Shown here piece by piece: positions 31,501 through 42,207 of a stretch of DNA of 64,000 nt; the stretch's first letter is position 1; every line of letters starts with the position of its first letter. Under the pieces are notes generated by a model, which was not told the origin of the DNA, did no database searches, and saw nothing but the letters and a program-made list of their open reading frames with translations. Source of the stretch: Bolinopsis microptera (Eukaryota; Ctenophora; Tentaculata; Lobata; Bolinopsidae); assembly GCF_026151205.1 (NCBI RefSeq), contig NC_087083.1, positions 5,496,460-5,560,459 of the forward strand, given 5' to 3'. The translations under genes were made by a program, and so were the position numbers.

Positions 31501-33978
31501 GCCTATATTGATTGTATAAATATAATATCTACTTTAAGTCCTACTTGTGAATAGTGATGTAAGAAGCAGTGGTCACACACCCCTGACTAAGGGCCTCAAA
31601 TATTACACTCCCGTCGTGTCTTGGTAACGATAATCCTGGAAGGATTGAAATACTTTAAAAGTTTAAAAAAGGGGAAGGATTCTACCCATTACTCCTGAAA
31701 AAAGTGATCGAACAGAAACAATTAATCAGGTAATTATAGCCTACAGTTACTACTACAGTTACTACCACAGTTACTACCACAGTTACTACTACAGTTACTA
31801 CTACAGTTAGCAGTATATATAGCCTACAGTATTAATCATCTACCCAGGTTATATTATTATTATAATTCAGCCGCAGAAAAACTGGCCTCTATATTTTGAG
31901 ATTTTAGTGTAATCTTCAATTAAAATTCCAAGCTTTGCTACTCCTCTCCAGTGTCTTAGTAAGACTCTTAGTAAGACTCTTAGTAATTGACTCTTACCTC
32001 CATAGTCGGGAGAAACAAACAGTCCACCAAATCCTAACTCAGCGCTCTTCTTGATAGTTTCTATCGGGAACTCTTCCTGAATAGTGTACAGTTTTTGGTT
32101 CAGTTCTTAATCGGTTTCTGAGATGCTTGATTTTCTAATTACTGTTAAACATCGCCCAGTCAGCGTTCATTGAGGCGACAGGAAAAATTAAGAAATCAGA
32201 TTCAGTCCTAGGTTTATTCATCATTATATTAGTCTACTGATACATCGAAAGGACACTTGCTTTTAAATGTAGAATTCTCCAGCTGAGAGGATTAGAGTTA
32301 AGATATAACGGGTCCTAGGGCACAAGAAAGGGTTTCCTGGAATCTGGATACTAAAGAATGGGCTGTTACGTGTCACGTGGGCTCCAGAAAAAACGGGACA
32401 AAGTTGCACCTTTGAGCTAACCAAGCTGTGCAACACATCCATTAGAGGTTAATAGTTAAAGTGCACACTGCACACTGCACAGCTTTTAATTAATATTTAT
32501 AATTGATAATAAATATTGTAGGTGAGTTCTCAGTAAGATCAGGATATCCAACACAACTCTACAAAAATCTCCAGTAACCTTACAAGGATGATCCCTAGTT
32601 GGGCTAGGAAACAAAGAATTCAAGTAAAAAAGAGGAGTAATTTGCCACTCATCGTCAATACCAGGAGGCTCCTATCACAGGACGCAAGTGAGAAGGAAAA
32701 CCTACCCTGCTTCCCACGTAACAGAGCCTGGTGTTCAGGGCCAACTGGTCCTGCAAACACCCAAACTGTAAGTCACGTGGGCGTCAGATGTAAGTCACGT
32801 GGGCGTCACGTGGACTCATGTGATCCAGGGTGAGCTGTTCTATTGGAGGGAGGATGAGAAGTGATGGTGTGGAGACACGTGTCAGCTGTATTCGTGGTCT
32901 GTAACTGTTGGACCAGCGCGTGGCAGGCCTGTTTTGGTGGGTGTGTTGGGTTTCTTCTGACAGAGAATGACGTTTGACAGGAATACCAAGTATCCGCCGT
33001 GGATTATCCCAGAAAATAGATATCGAGGGAGGAAAGGGAAATATACACTATGTCGTCTCTTGAGATTCTGAGAATGTCCTGTCTGGAACAGATTCAGCAC
33101 AGGGAAACAGATGCGAGATCCTTTTTAAAAAAGAAAACGGGAGGCCCCAGTGGAGCTAGGGTAGGGATATGGTTGGGGTTAAGATCAAGGTAAGGGTCCT
33201 AGGGTACAAGGTACTGGGGGCATGAACCCACTTGCTAATAAACTGACAGTTAATTAACTAATTATCTAATCACGTGACATCTACTAACCGAAAGGTCCCA
33301 AATCTGCATGTAAGGAGCTAGTTCTGTCTTGGCAAAGTTCAGGGCGGCATCTCTGTATTCGATCTGGTCGGTTGTCAAGCCAATGTTCGCTGAAATTAGG
33401 ATTTGAGTTAGAAAAGTTTCAGTCAAAAATGTTTTCATCAGTGCTGGTTAGAGACAGGAAATAATTTACATGTGCAATTTTTGATTGATTACAGAAATCG
33501 ACGATATCAGTGATGACGGTAACCGTTATAATCTATGATTTATTGAGATGCTTTGGCAATGTAAATTTGGGTAAAGTTTTCAAAAGATACGATGAAAAAT
33601 TTGAAACATCACGAAATATTATACGTGAAATAATACTAAAATTAAGAGATTATGTTGTTGTATTATTATTAAATCTTTGGAAAGCCTATCATAAGTCAAC
33701 AGATATCAGTACGTCCATCATAGGCTGACCATAAAAATTCTGACAAAACTGTCATCTCCATATCACACTTGTTAGTCTAGCATTTGGAGTCGGCCCTCAA
33801 ATAATTACAAGAAAACGAGTATCTGCGCTATATACCTCTATATAATCATAAAACTGCAGAGAAATAAACGGCGAGTCACGTGATTGAAACACTCACGGTC
33901 TATACAGGACGAGCTGATCCCACGTGCTTTAGCGAGCTGCTGAAGAGTGGGTCTGATGCACCTCCGCACACAGAACAT
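28574..33978 (-). CDS. ACAD8: Isobutyryl-CoA dehydrogenase, mitochondrial (acyl-CoA dehydrogenase family member 8)
   Basis: FAD enzyme oxidising isobutyryl-CoA to methacrylyl-CoA in valine breakdown, in the mitochondrial matrix. Twelve exons: 33978-33897, 33389-33289, 32076-31998, 31635-31545, 31190-31033, 30874-30773, 30446-30382, 30171-30021, 29825-29677, 29563-29477, 29171-29058 and 28618-28574. They total 1224 nt in one frame (407 aa; human is 415). The start begins a basic presequence ([20 protein letters not shown]). [61 protein letters not shown] and [12 protein letters not shown] follow ACAD8. ILEGTSE near the end holds the catalytic Glu of the family. The last exon is only 45 nt ([14 protein letters not shown]). 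The donor after exon 5 (GTTTAT) is weak. A duplicated acceptor lies before exon 9. All key motifs are intact. Confidence 0.95.
28690..29023. repeat. Three short palindromes in a row in the last ACAD8 intron
   Basis: 28690-28760 (arms TAATTAAGGCAAATCATGTA..., one-base slip), 28908-28964 (GGAAGTCTAAC...GTTAGACTTCC, a few mismatches) and 28973-29023 (TAGTTGGTAGCATCGTGAAT..., nearly perfect). The intron separates exon 11 from the tiny exon 12. Confidence 0.8.
29188..29250 (+). repeat. 10-bp tandem repeat GTAATGTAGG
   Basis: About six near-perfect copies just upstream (in gene sense) of ACAD8 exon 11. Confidence 0.85.
29805..29910 (-). repeat. 53-bp tandem duplication covering an ACAD8 splice acceptor
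   Basis: 29805-29857 and 29858-29910 are identical or nearly so. Each holds the intron end, the AG, and the first 20 or so bases of exon 9. The correct acceptor is the copy nearest the exon (after 29826). Use of the outer copy would add 53 nt and shift the frame. Confidence 0.85.
30238..30345. mobile_element. Fragment of GGGGTCGTTCA MITE family
   Basis: Starts after a TTA with GGGGTCGTTCAAATATTATG and has TAGCTATTGTGTCAAAATTA, as in the complete copy at 59896-60064. Lies in ACAD8 intron 7. Confidence 0.6.
31745..31812 (+). repeat. 12-bp tandem repeat ACAGTTACTACT
   Basis: About five copies in the ACAD8 intron between exons 3 and 4. Confidence 0.85.
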
Positions 33979-34150
33979 TCTTTCAGCTAGAGAGTTAATA
34001 AAATTAGAAGGTTATTAACTTAATATTAACTTAACAACTTTCAAAAATTTCAATTCAATCAGGAATCAATAATTTCTTGAAATATGAGAGACGACACATT
34101 TTCATTGTATCAAAACTAAAATTTAATAAATTAGTATAAATTATAAACAA

Positions 34151-34186
34151 ATCCGAATACCACTAACGCGTTAGTGGTATTCGGAT
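34151..34186. repeat. Perfect 36-bp palindrome without loop
   Basis: ATCCGAATACCACTAACG followed directly by its exact reverse complement, centred on ACGCGT. Lies between the ACAD8 start (33978) and the uS17m stop (34472). Confidence 0.9.
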
Positions 34187-34383
34187 AACGATACATGAAG
34201 TGTTGTATATATTAGTAGGCCTCCAGGAGAATCTCATTGTTCCTACTAAAGTTAATCCTAATCTTGATTGCAATCACGCTCTTATCATCTCAACAGAGTA
34301 AACATTAATTTATACTGTGCTGGGAAGTTCTGATTTCTGGGACCACAGAGATCTAGCCTTGCAATGCTTGGAGTTAAATGCGA

Positions 34384-34454
34384 TGACGTCACATGTATCT
34401 CTGATGACGTCACATGTTTATTTGGTGACGTAACATGTTAATCTGGTGACGTCA
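34384..34454. promoter_or_regulatory. Four CRE-like sites (TGACGTCA/TGACGTAA) spaced exactly 21 bp apart
   Basis: TGACGTCA at 34384 and 34405, TGACGTAA at 34426 and TGACGTCA at 34447, within a 21-bp tandem repeat. TGACGTCA is the full palindromic CREB/ATF site. The array lies about 400-475 bp upstream of the ACAD8 start codon and just beyond the uS17m stop codon. Two helical turns of spacing would put all sites on one face. Promoter function for ACAD8 is inferred. Confidence 0.5.
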
Positions 34455-34471
34455 AGTCATCACGTGACACT

Positions 34472-37400
34472 CTAGTCCTCGTCCACATCGTGCGCCCTCT
34501 TTCCGTACGCTTCCACCTCTAGAACGGAACGTGTTCCCTTAATCGTCTTCAGGTTTTGGGTAAAGAGGAACTCTGACATGTACGCTGGTCTCGTACGGGT
34601 ATCTTCCAGCCTGTGAGAGTTTTGGTAATTTATATAAATAACCATTTAGATTACTTAATAAAATTACTTACTTAGATTACTTAATTATATTACTTAGTTA
34701 GTCTGCTAAATTATATTGTAAAACCTCCATCGTGAATATGGGATTAAGTTAGTTTATTCGATGGAAATAATTGTCATATAATATTTAAAAAAATAAAAAT
34801 AATGTGTTCATATTTGTGCGCTTTTGTTAAATTTATTGCTCTGCTAAAATCTGATGAAATAACTCTTCATCAGGATTTAGGGATCGTTCACAATTAAGCC
34901 ATTTTAGACCAACTCCCCGTCCATAATAACTTTTACAGCGTGACATGGTGAAATGACGTATCTTAACACGAGGTCGGCTCTTATCTTGTTACTTCTTAAT
35001 AAAGTAAGAAATAAGGAAACTTAAATAGCATGAAATTGTCTAAAATAGAACGCGAATGTTAACCCATTAGTCCCAGACCGCAAGACACTGCAGAGAAGAT
35101 CTGACCTGTTAACCTAGTAACTAGTAAGTGACCACGTGATGACCATATAAGGAGTATAGTAAGTAATAAAGTTGAGGGGACCCAGAATACCCAGAAAATA
35201 AGACGCGGATGTGACCGGAACCTAATAAAGTACAAGGTACCCAAAATACCCTGAAATTATTGTAAATAGGACGCGGATGGTACCCCATTAGTCCTATATT
35301 TCTGATATCATCACTGGATTTACTGCAGCTCTTTTTAATGCAGGATGAGCTAGACAGGCCCAGGAAGTCTATTAATGTTACACCAGGAGGTACAACCCTC
35401 ATTTACTGCGGAGTTTGGGGAAAGGAAACACCCGCGGTAAATCAGGGTTCGCGGTAAATTGTTTTACTGTGCGAAATTATTAACAAGGAACGATACGACA
35501 GTTTGTCCAAAAGGTGACGGAATCACTTAGGACGTGATTTATCCTTGAAAACGTCATCAGATTTATCTTGTTTAAGCTAGGCCATCACTGTTTAACATTT
35601 TGGATGTGGTCACATAACGTGTTGATAAACATAAGATAATTTTAGAATTTCTGAACTCTCTCATAGTAAGTTTTGTGAGGTCACACTTGAAACACCCTGC
35701 TTGAACGATTTAACTTTCATCTCAAATGTTGAAATAACTAACCGCAGACACTAACCTAAAGTTCTGACCGGATCCTAATAAGGAAATACTCTGAAATTGT
35801 CTTAAATAAGGCGCTGATGTTACTAGAATTTTACCAATCTAAAACGGGAAGTCGAATCCATTTTGATATGTTAGGTGGATGGTGGATGACGGTTCAGTCT
35901 ATAATTAGGGTATCTCTAATTATCTAACCGACTCTGTGGAAAATATGGGACACCGAGTCTAATAAGTACAAGGAAACCAAAATGCCTTGATGCATCAAGG
36001 ATCCAAGACTAATGGGGTGTTATCCTCGTCCTATTTTGAACAAATTCAGGGTATGTTGGTTTCCTTATTTCGTACTTTAATAGACTCCGAACCTATTTAG
36101 ATATTTAAACAATATTAGGTGGCGGGCACAAGGTGGCGGGTGCAAGACGGTTCATATATAATAAGGATATTAGAAACCTACGTTTACATTACCCTACATT
36201 AGCGTATGACCTCCAAAAAAGTGCGAAAGAAATGTGCCAGGCAGCAGTTACAGCTGGAAACTCAAGATTAAGTTTTAGGATTGACATTTTACGTTATATA
36301 TTATATATTATTTCAAGTACGTACTGGGAAAAAGCTCTTATTTTCTCCGTAATTTCCAAAGGTCCCTCGGTGAAAATTTCATCGGACACAAAAATATCGT
36401 GAACTATTGAACTAACTAAAGTAAACTATTGAACTAAGCTATCGATGGGTATAAATTCAATTGAAAAAGCTGTAATTGAAGAAATAAAACATATCCCATA
36501 TATTACCGTACTCGACTTGCACATTCAACAGCATTTCATAGTGTCAAGTTATGTAGTGTTAAGATGAGGACCCTCGTCCCTCATTTTTAATTTTACCAGC
36601 TGTTTTGCTTTGGGATCATTTATTTGAACTCTAACTTTTTAAAGGGTTAGGAGACAGAACCAAATCGCGTCTCCGAAGATTTCTAGATTTAGAGTTACAC
36701 TCTTCACAGAATTTGTTAATAAAATTCAGACTTTCTGTAGAGGAAAGTGAAAAACAGAACAATAAAGGTTGACAGCCGGTAGGATGGTGGGACGGTGTGA
36801 AGGAGGGGGAGGAGGAGGAGGAGGAGTGTTATCAGGTACAGAGTCAATATGGAAGACAATCAACAAAACAGCTCCAGATCAGCTGTCTGTGAAAAAGGTA
36901 CAGATTTTAAATTACCAGCTTTTCAAAAACTTGGATGATCCGAGAGCCCGGTTCAAAGATTTCAACTTAAATATTTTGTCCGTTTTTAAATGTCAACTCA
37001 TCAGGTAGACCTGCAGTTGGAAATAAACAGAAAAGAGCACAGAACAGATGAATACGAACTCGACAAACTGATCGTGCGGCGAGGCCAGCATTTCCAGATC
37101 CTAATCGAGCTAGATCGTCCTTACCGACCAGACTCAGACTCCCTTGAAATCTACCTGATGTACGGTCCCAAGCCTCGAGTCAGCAAAGGAACCCTTGTAA
37201 AACTCTGTCCAAATAAAAGTGACATCAACAACAGCAAGTACTGGGCCATGAAGTTGGACGCGGGACCTGAAGAGGGTTTCCTCCTTGTCCACGTAATGCC
37301 GGGTGTTACTTCCATGGTGGGCGAGTTTAAGATAGCAGTGGACTGTTTCACGGGCAAGCAGCTCACCAGGTTCCAGGTAATGGATCCGGTGGTGGTGCTG

Positions 37401-40400
37401 TTCAACGCATGGTGTCCTGAAGATCAGGTGAGGAATCAGGGTTAGGAGTCCGGTGGGGTGAGGTGGTAGGTCAGGTAGAGAAGGATCAAGTTCTATATAA
37501 TCTGACAATTATACACACATTGAAGAAACCACCTCCCACCAGGTGTACATAAAGGACGAGAAGGAGAGAGAGGAGTACGTTCTGAATGATATAGGACGAG
37601 TCTACGTCGGCTCCATCACCAACGTGATAGGTAGGCCCTGGATATTCGGCCAGTTTGACGACACCATGCTCCTAGCTGCCCTATACCTCCTGGAGTCTGG
37701 AGACTGGTTATCAGACCAGAACAAGGGGGATGTTGTGGAGGTTACCCGTGCCTTTACCGCCCTGGTGAACAGCTGTGACGACGACAATGGAATTCTGTGT
37801 GGCAATTGGAGCGGGGATTACTCAGGTGGAGCACCTCCTACCAGCTGGACAGGCAGTGTGGACGTTGTGGAGACGTTTTGGAAGAACAGGCCTCAACAAG
37901 TTAAGTTCGGGCAGTGTTGGGTGTTTTCGGGTGTTCTGACCTCCTTGTATCGGACTCTTGGTATTCCGGCGAGATCAGTTACAAACTTCTGCTCTGGTCA
38001 CGACCACGATGATAGTAATACGATTGACATCCACTTCGACCATCTAGGGAACAGTTTATCTGATTATGATGACAGCACGTGGAACTTCCACGTGTGGGTT
38101 GAAGCATGGTTTACGCGCAGGGATCTACGCAATGCCAAGTACGATGGGTGGCAGGCGCTTGATGCTACACCCCAAGAAGAGAGTTCAGGTAGGATGCAGT
38201 GTGGACCTGCTCCTCTCACTGCGGTCAAAGCGGGGGACACTAACACCGGCTATGATGTAGGCTTCGTGTTTTCAGAGGTTAACGGCGATATCGTGTACTG
38301 GATAGTCGAAGAGGACGGAGATATGAGGATAGCTAGAGTTGATACAAGTGGGGTTGGGAAACTTGTTGCTACAAAGGCAGTTGGAAGCTCCGAAATGGTG
38401 GACATCAAACATTTGTATAAAGCAGAAGAAGGGTCTGCAAACGAGCGCGAAGCAGTAGGCGCAGCAGCCTGCCAAGGCGCGCGCGGAGCTTATCTTGAGG
38501 ATTACTACAAGAACAACACTCTGAGCGAGGAGATGAAGTTTTCAGTGAATATAGGAGAAGTGAAGTTGGGGGAAAGTGTAGTGATTCAGCTGGAGGCTAA
38601 GAATACTTCCTCGGAGCCGAAGACAGTGAAAGTGGTAATGACGTGCAGTAGTTGTACTTATATGGGCAGGGTTTTGGGGGAGCTGAAGAGAATGCAGCAT
38701 ACCCTCTTTGTACCAGGTTATTCTAAATTTGTTTTTAACTTCTAGATCAATTTAGTGGTAGAATTTCAAAAGAAGCGGATTTAGTAATCCCTATTTATTC
38801 CCTGGTTCTTTCACTATAAAACAACCGATGCATAATGGCAAACGAGTTCATGATCTGGTCAACTCCAGACCAAATTAAAACCCAGGAGTCTAATTTCCCA
38901 CTAAATTTGACTAAATTTCACTAAATTTGACTATAATATCCCAGAGCGTGACACAAGTAAATGTGCGCTGTACCTCTCCCCCGAAGACTACGTTTGCAAG
39001 ATGACCCCAGACGGGGCTGTAAAGGTATCTGTGAGAGCCGCGGTGGACGGAACCAACCAAATCTACACAGATTCAGAACAATTTGACTTCAAGAAACCCA
39101 GCATCATCCTAACCCCCTCAAGTAAGCAGGTCCAGAAGGGACACAGCATAAAACTGAAGATTCAGGTGCAAAACCCTCTGAAGGTGCCCCTCAAGAATGG
39201 GAGGATTAGGTTGGAGATGGCCAGGAACTTGAGGCCGGTGAACGTGAACTGCGGGACAGTGAAACCTAAACATAAGATGTCAGCTACGGTGACAGTCCAG
39301 GCTAAGAAAGTGGGAGAGAGACAGTTTGTAGCTACCTTTAATTCCAATGAACTGATGGATATTCAGGGGGAATGTACTGTTAATGTGTTCGAATAGTAAA
39401 AATGTTCCAAAAAGTGATTACGTAATATGTGAATTGTGAACGACCCCTAACTAAACGTAATATTTGAATTGTGAACGAGGGGAAATTAATACATCCGCAC
39501 AATAGCTAACTATAAATTAAGGGAACAGTGTTAAAGGCTACTGAAAATGTTTTAACATTACTAATTACTAGTTAAAATTAGTAATTATTAGTCCCCCATG
39601 GACTGAACGAATGAAACTTTACGTTGGGAAATTACCGTTAGTTTTATTTTCTCGTTGCTAATGGTTCAAATAATTAATTAGTAATAAACAGATATAATAA
39701 ATATAAGTAATAAAGATCCGGAATTGCAGAAGTTATGAAGATCCGGAATTGCAGAAGTAATAAAGATCCGGAATTGCAGAAGTAATAAAGATCCGGAATT
39801 GCAGAAGTAATAAAGATCCGGAATTGCAGAAGTAATTAAGATCCGGAATTGCAGAAGTAATAAAGATCCGGAATTGCAAAAGTAATAAAGATCCGGAATT
39901 GTAGAAGTAATAAAGATCCGGAATTGCAGAATTAATAAAGAACCGGAATTGCAGAAGTGAGAAAAATCCGGAATTGCAGAAGTAATAAAGATCCGGAATT
40001 GTAGAAGTAAAAAAGATCCGGAATTGCAGAAGTAATAAATTCCCGGAATTGCAGAAGTGATAAAAATCCGGAATTGCAGAAGTAATAAAGATCCGGAATT
40101 GCAGAAGTACCTGTAGCTGGATGGTTTTTCACTGCGGATCCACACTTTTCCATTATAATGGTCCGTGTATCCTTCTGCTCTGGATAAAAACTTTAAAACC
40201 TGAAGTGGAGAGAACCTTGATTTAACTTTCTAAAGTAAAAAGTACCACTACAAATTAAGTTCCTCTGATGTGTCACCCTCTAATTAATAACTTAACCGAC
40301 CTGATAACTTAACTAACCTGATAAGGTTTACCATGGTATTGAACACCGTGTGGTGGAGTCCTGGGGTTTATCATCACCTCATCTCCGATATAACACTCCT

Positions 40401-42207
40401 GTCCTGGATCGTGTACGTGTATCTGATAATATCATCATCTTATTTATTAGGAATTTTGAAATATCTAAAACCAGCAAATACTAGCAGGTTTAGTACTAGT
40501 AGTTAGAACTAATTTGCCACAAGCATTTCTGTGTAGGAATGTGATGTGCATAGTCCCAGGCACCACCCAAAGAGTTGAAATGGTAGATCTGATGGGCACA
40601 CCTAAAGATATATTATTTTCGGCACCTACGAACAAACTTTTAAAATGTATTTGCGCCATTAGGAAAGCACTCAGAAGCTCAACTATATAAAAGATTTAGT
40701 ATCAAAACCATTAACAAATCTTAGAGCGGAAGAGTCACATCTCCAAATCTGTAAACCCACATTAAAGGGCACTTATTATTTAAACGTTGTAAAGAACAGC
40801 CCAGCCAGCAAACCTTAGGAGTCGTCCACGTGATTTTCTGGGCTGCCCAGTAATACAGTGCAGGGGCTTAAAATGGGTGGATCCAACGATTTTAGCTTAC
40901 CAGGATAATTATTATAATCTTACTTTTTAAAACTTACTACGCCCTAACTTTTAAAAATGTCTTTAACCCTAAATAAGATTAAAGAGAAATCATGACATGG
41001 AAAAAAGTAGCACTTTATAGGCACTTTGTAGCATTTTATTGTTAGAGATACGATTGTGTTACAGTTTAAACTTTTTAGAAGCAAGATCATAAAAATAAAA
41101 TAGAATTAAACTCATAATCAGTGAGTATTGATTACAAGGTGACGTATACGAGCTAAATCCGGAGAAGCTTATACAGTTTCATGTGTAATTATTAAAGCTT
41201 CTACAGAATCACAGAGAATCGTTACCCAGTTACTAGTTAAAATTCACATTGCATGTTTTTACTGAAGTAACGAGTTCTTCAGAGCAGTTATCTAATTGAT
41301 GGACTGGATAAACGAATCAAGTACCCTTTGTGGCCTGGATCACCAGAGATCCAAGATATAATCTTGCAATCAAGGAATGTTACAGGTAAGTACTAAGTAA
41401 TTCTACCGAAAGTAAACGTTTCACATACCCAGTGCTTGTTCTGGTAAACTCTGTGTATTTCAGGGTGTATTTCCGTATTCTCAACCTGTCAAATTATTAA
41501 TTCATTGATAAATCATTAATTAAATATTAACCAAATATACTTTACAACATTCAGACTCTCCCGATAAAAAACAAACAGCGATACTTAATTTATAGGTAGG
41601 TGAGATCAATCTCCGCATTTTTAGCACTTCGAGTGAAATATAAACGAAAATTTAAAACCACATGCACATGACGTAATAACTACGTGACGTAATAACTACG
41701 TGACGTAATAACCACGTAATAACCACGTGATAACCACGTGATCCCTCACCTGAACTACACAAGTACGAGGATACTCCGTTCTGACTACTCGACCCAAGTA
41801 CACATTCAGTTTCGGACTCTCTTTAATAGCTAGTGGAAAAACCTGCGATAATAAAGGATATTAGGCAAAACTTGAGGAAAAAGTTGTTGTGGAATGTGGA
41901 TAATCTTACTTTACAGACCAGCTTTTAATAAAAAATCAGTTCCTTGACTTTACCTCACGATTTTTTAGAACTTCAGAACTCCTTAATTAATAAACAACTA
42001 ATAATTAATGTACATAATGAGTATCAGATGATATCATTGGTTAACAAATCCCTCTGAATTAAAGCTTTAGGTAGACAAAATGTCTGCTGCCCAAAATATC
42101 TGATTTACCTTTGGTGCGTCTCGTAACCGGGGGTTCTTGTCAGGGTTGAAGAAAGATGGATATTTGTGAGAGATGAGCCATTTCATTCGGGAGCGAGGAA
42201 TTGTCAT
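34472..42207 (-). CDS. MRPS17: Mitochondrial small ribosomal subunit protein uS17m
   Basis: RNA-binding OB-fold protein of the mitochondrial 28S subunit. Exons: 42207-42109, 41842-41750, 41485-41429, 40422-40318, 40199-40111, and a likely last exon 34610-34472. All phases fit (193 aa). Residues 44-117 carry the S17 pattern: LNVYLGRVVRTEYPRTCVVQ, then HPEIHRVYQNKHWIHVHDPG and QECYIGDEVMI, matching bacterial GxVVSDKMDKTxVV ... HPLYGKxxxxxKKYxAHD ... CKxGDxV. The N-terminus (MTIPRSRMKW) and a C-terminal extension go beyond bacterial S17, as usual for mitochondrial forms. The last exon is assigned by phase and by a clean AG acceptor, not by homology; it lies beyond a 5.5-kb intron that contains the transglutaminase gene on the other strand. 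The first five exons are firm; if the last exon is wrong the gene ends near 40 kb. Confidence 0.85.
34611..36783. other. Non-coding part of the uS17m last intron, with degenerate repeats
   Basis: Diverged copies of a roughly 75-bp motif (CCTAATAAAGTACAAGGTAC, GGACGCGGATG, CCCATTAGTCC) occur at about 35040-35300 and, weaker, at 35760-36080. No exon was recognised. Confidence 0.5.
36784..39396 (+). CDS. Transglutaminase (protein-glutamine gamma-glutamyltransferase)
   Basis: Ca2+-dependent enzyme that cross-links proteins through Gln-Lys isopeptide bonds. Four exons, 36784-36897, 37005-37427, 37543-38716 and 38945-39396, join in frame to 720 aa (human TGM2 687, TGM1 817). Order: a Gly-rich start (MVGRCEGGGGGGGG), an N-terminal beta-sandwich (VDLQLEINRKEHRTDEYELD), the catalytic core, and two C-terminal beta-barrels in exons 3-4. 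The triad is visible: Cys304 in GQCWVF, His362 in WNFHVWVEAW and Asp386 in GWQALDATPQE, with the usual spacing, so the enzyme should be active. The start is the first ATG in the frame that matches the family; there is no signal peptide, so a cytosolic or non-classical extracellular role is likely. The paralogue cannot be named. It lies within an intron of uS17m, on the opposite strand. Confidence 0.95.
39397..39450. mobile_element. End fragment of GGGGTCGTTCA MITE family
   Basis: GATTACGTAATATGTGAATTG then GTGAACGACCCCTAA, the inverse of the family end, directly behind the transglutaminase stop; it may form part of the 3' UTR. Confidence 0.5.
39700..40108. repeat. 25-bp minisatellite (AAGTAATAAAGATCCGGAATTGCAG)
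   Basis: About sixteen copies with few changes. On the minus strand it begins at the donor of uS17m exon 5, inside the last intron. Because 25 is not divisible by three and the unit has no stop on the minus strand, exon 5 reads on through the array as a repeating hydrophobic peptide (FCNSGSLLLLQFRIFITSAI pattern) for over 100 codons. A real protein extension is unlikely. Confidence 0.9.
41669..41745. repeat. 16-bp repeats with TGACGTAA and CACGTG
   Basis: TGACGTAATAACTACG units start at 41669, 41685 and 41701 and grade into AACCACGTGAT units. The array ends just past the donor of uS17m exon 2 (in the intron). Confidence 0.7.

Noticed and set aside
39678-40145. 155-codon minus-strand frame with repeating hydrophobic peptide
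   Set aside because: It is uS17m exon 5 reading on into the 25-bp minisatellite past a good donor; other frames of the array are equally open.
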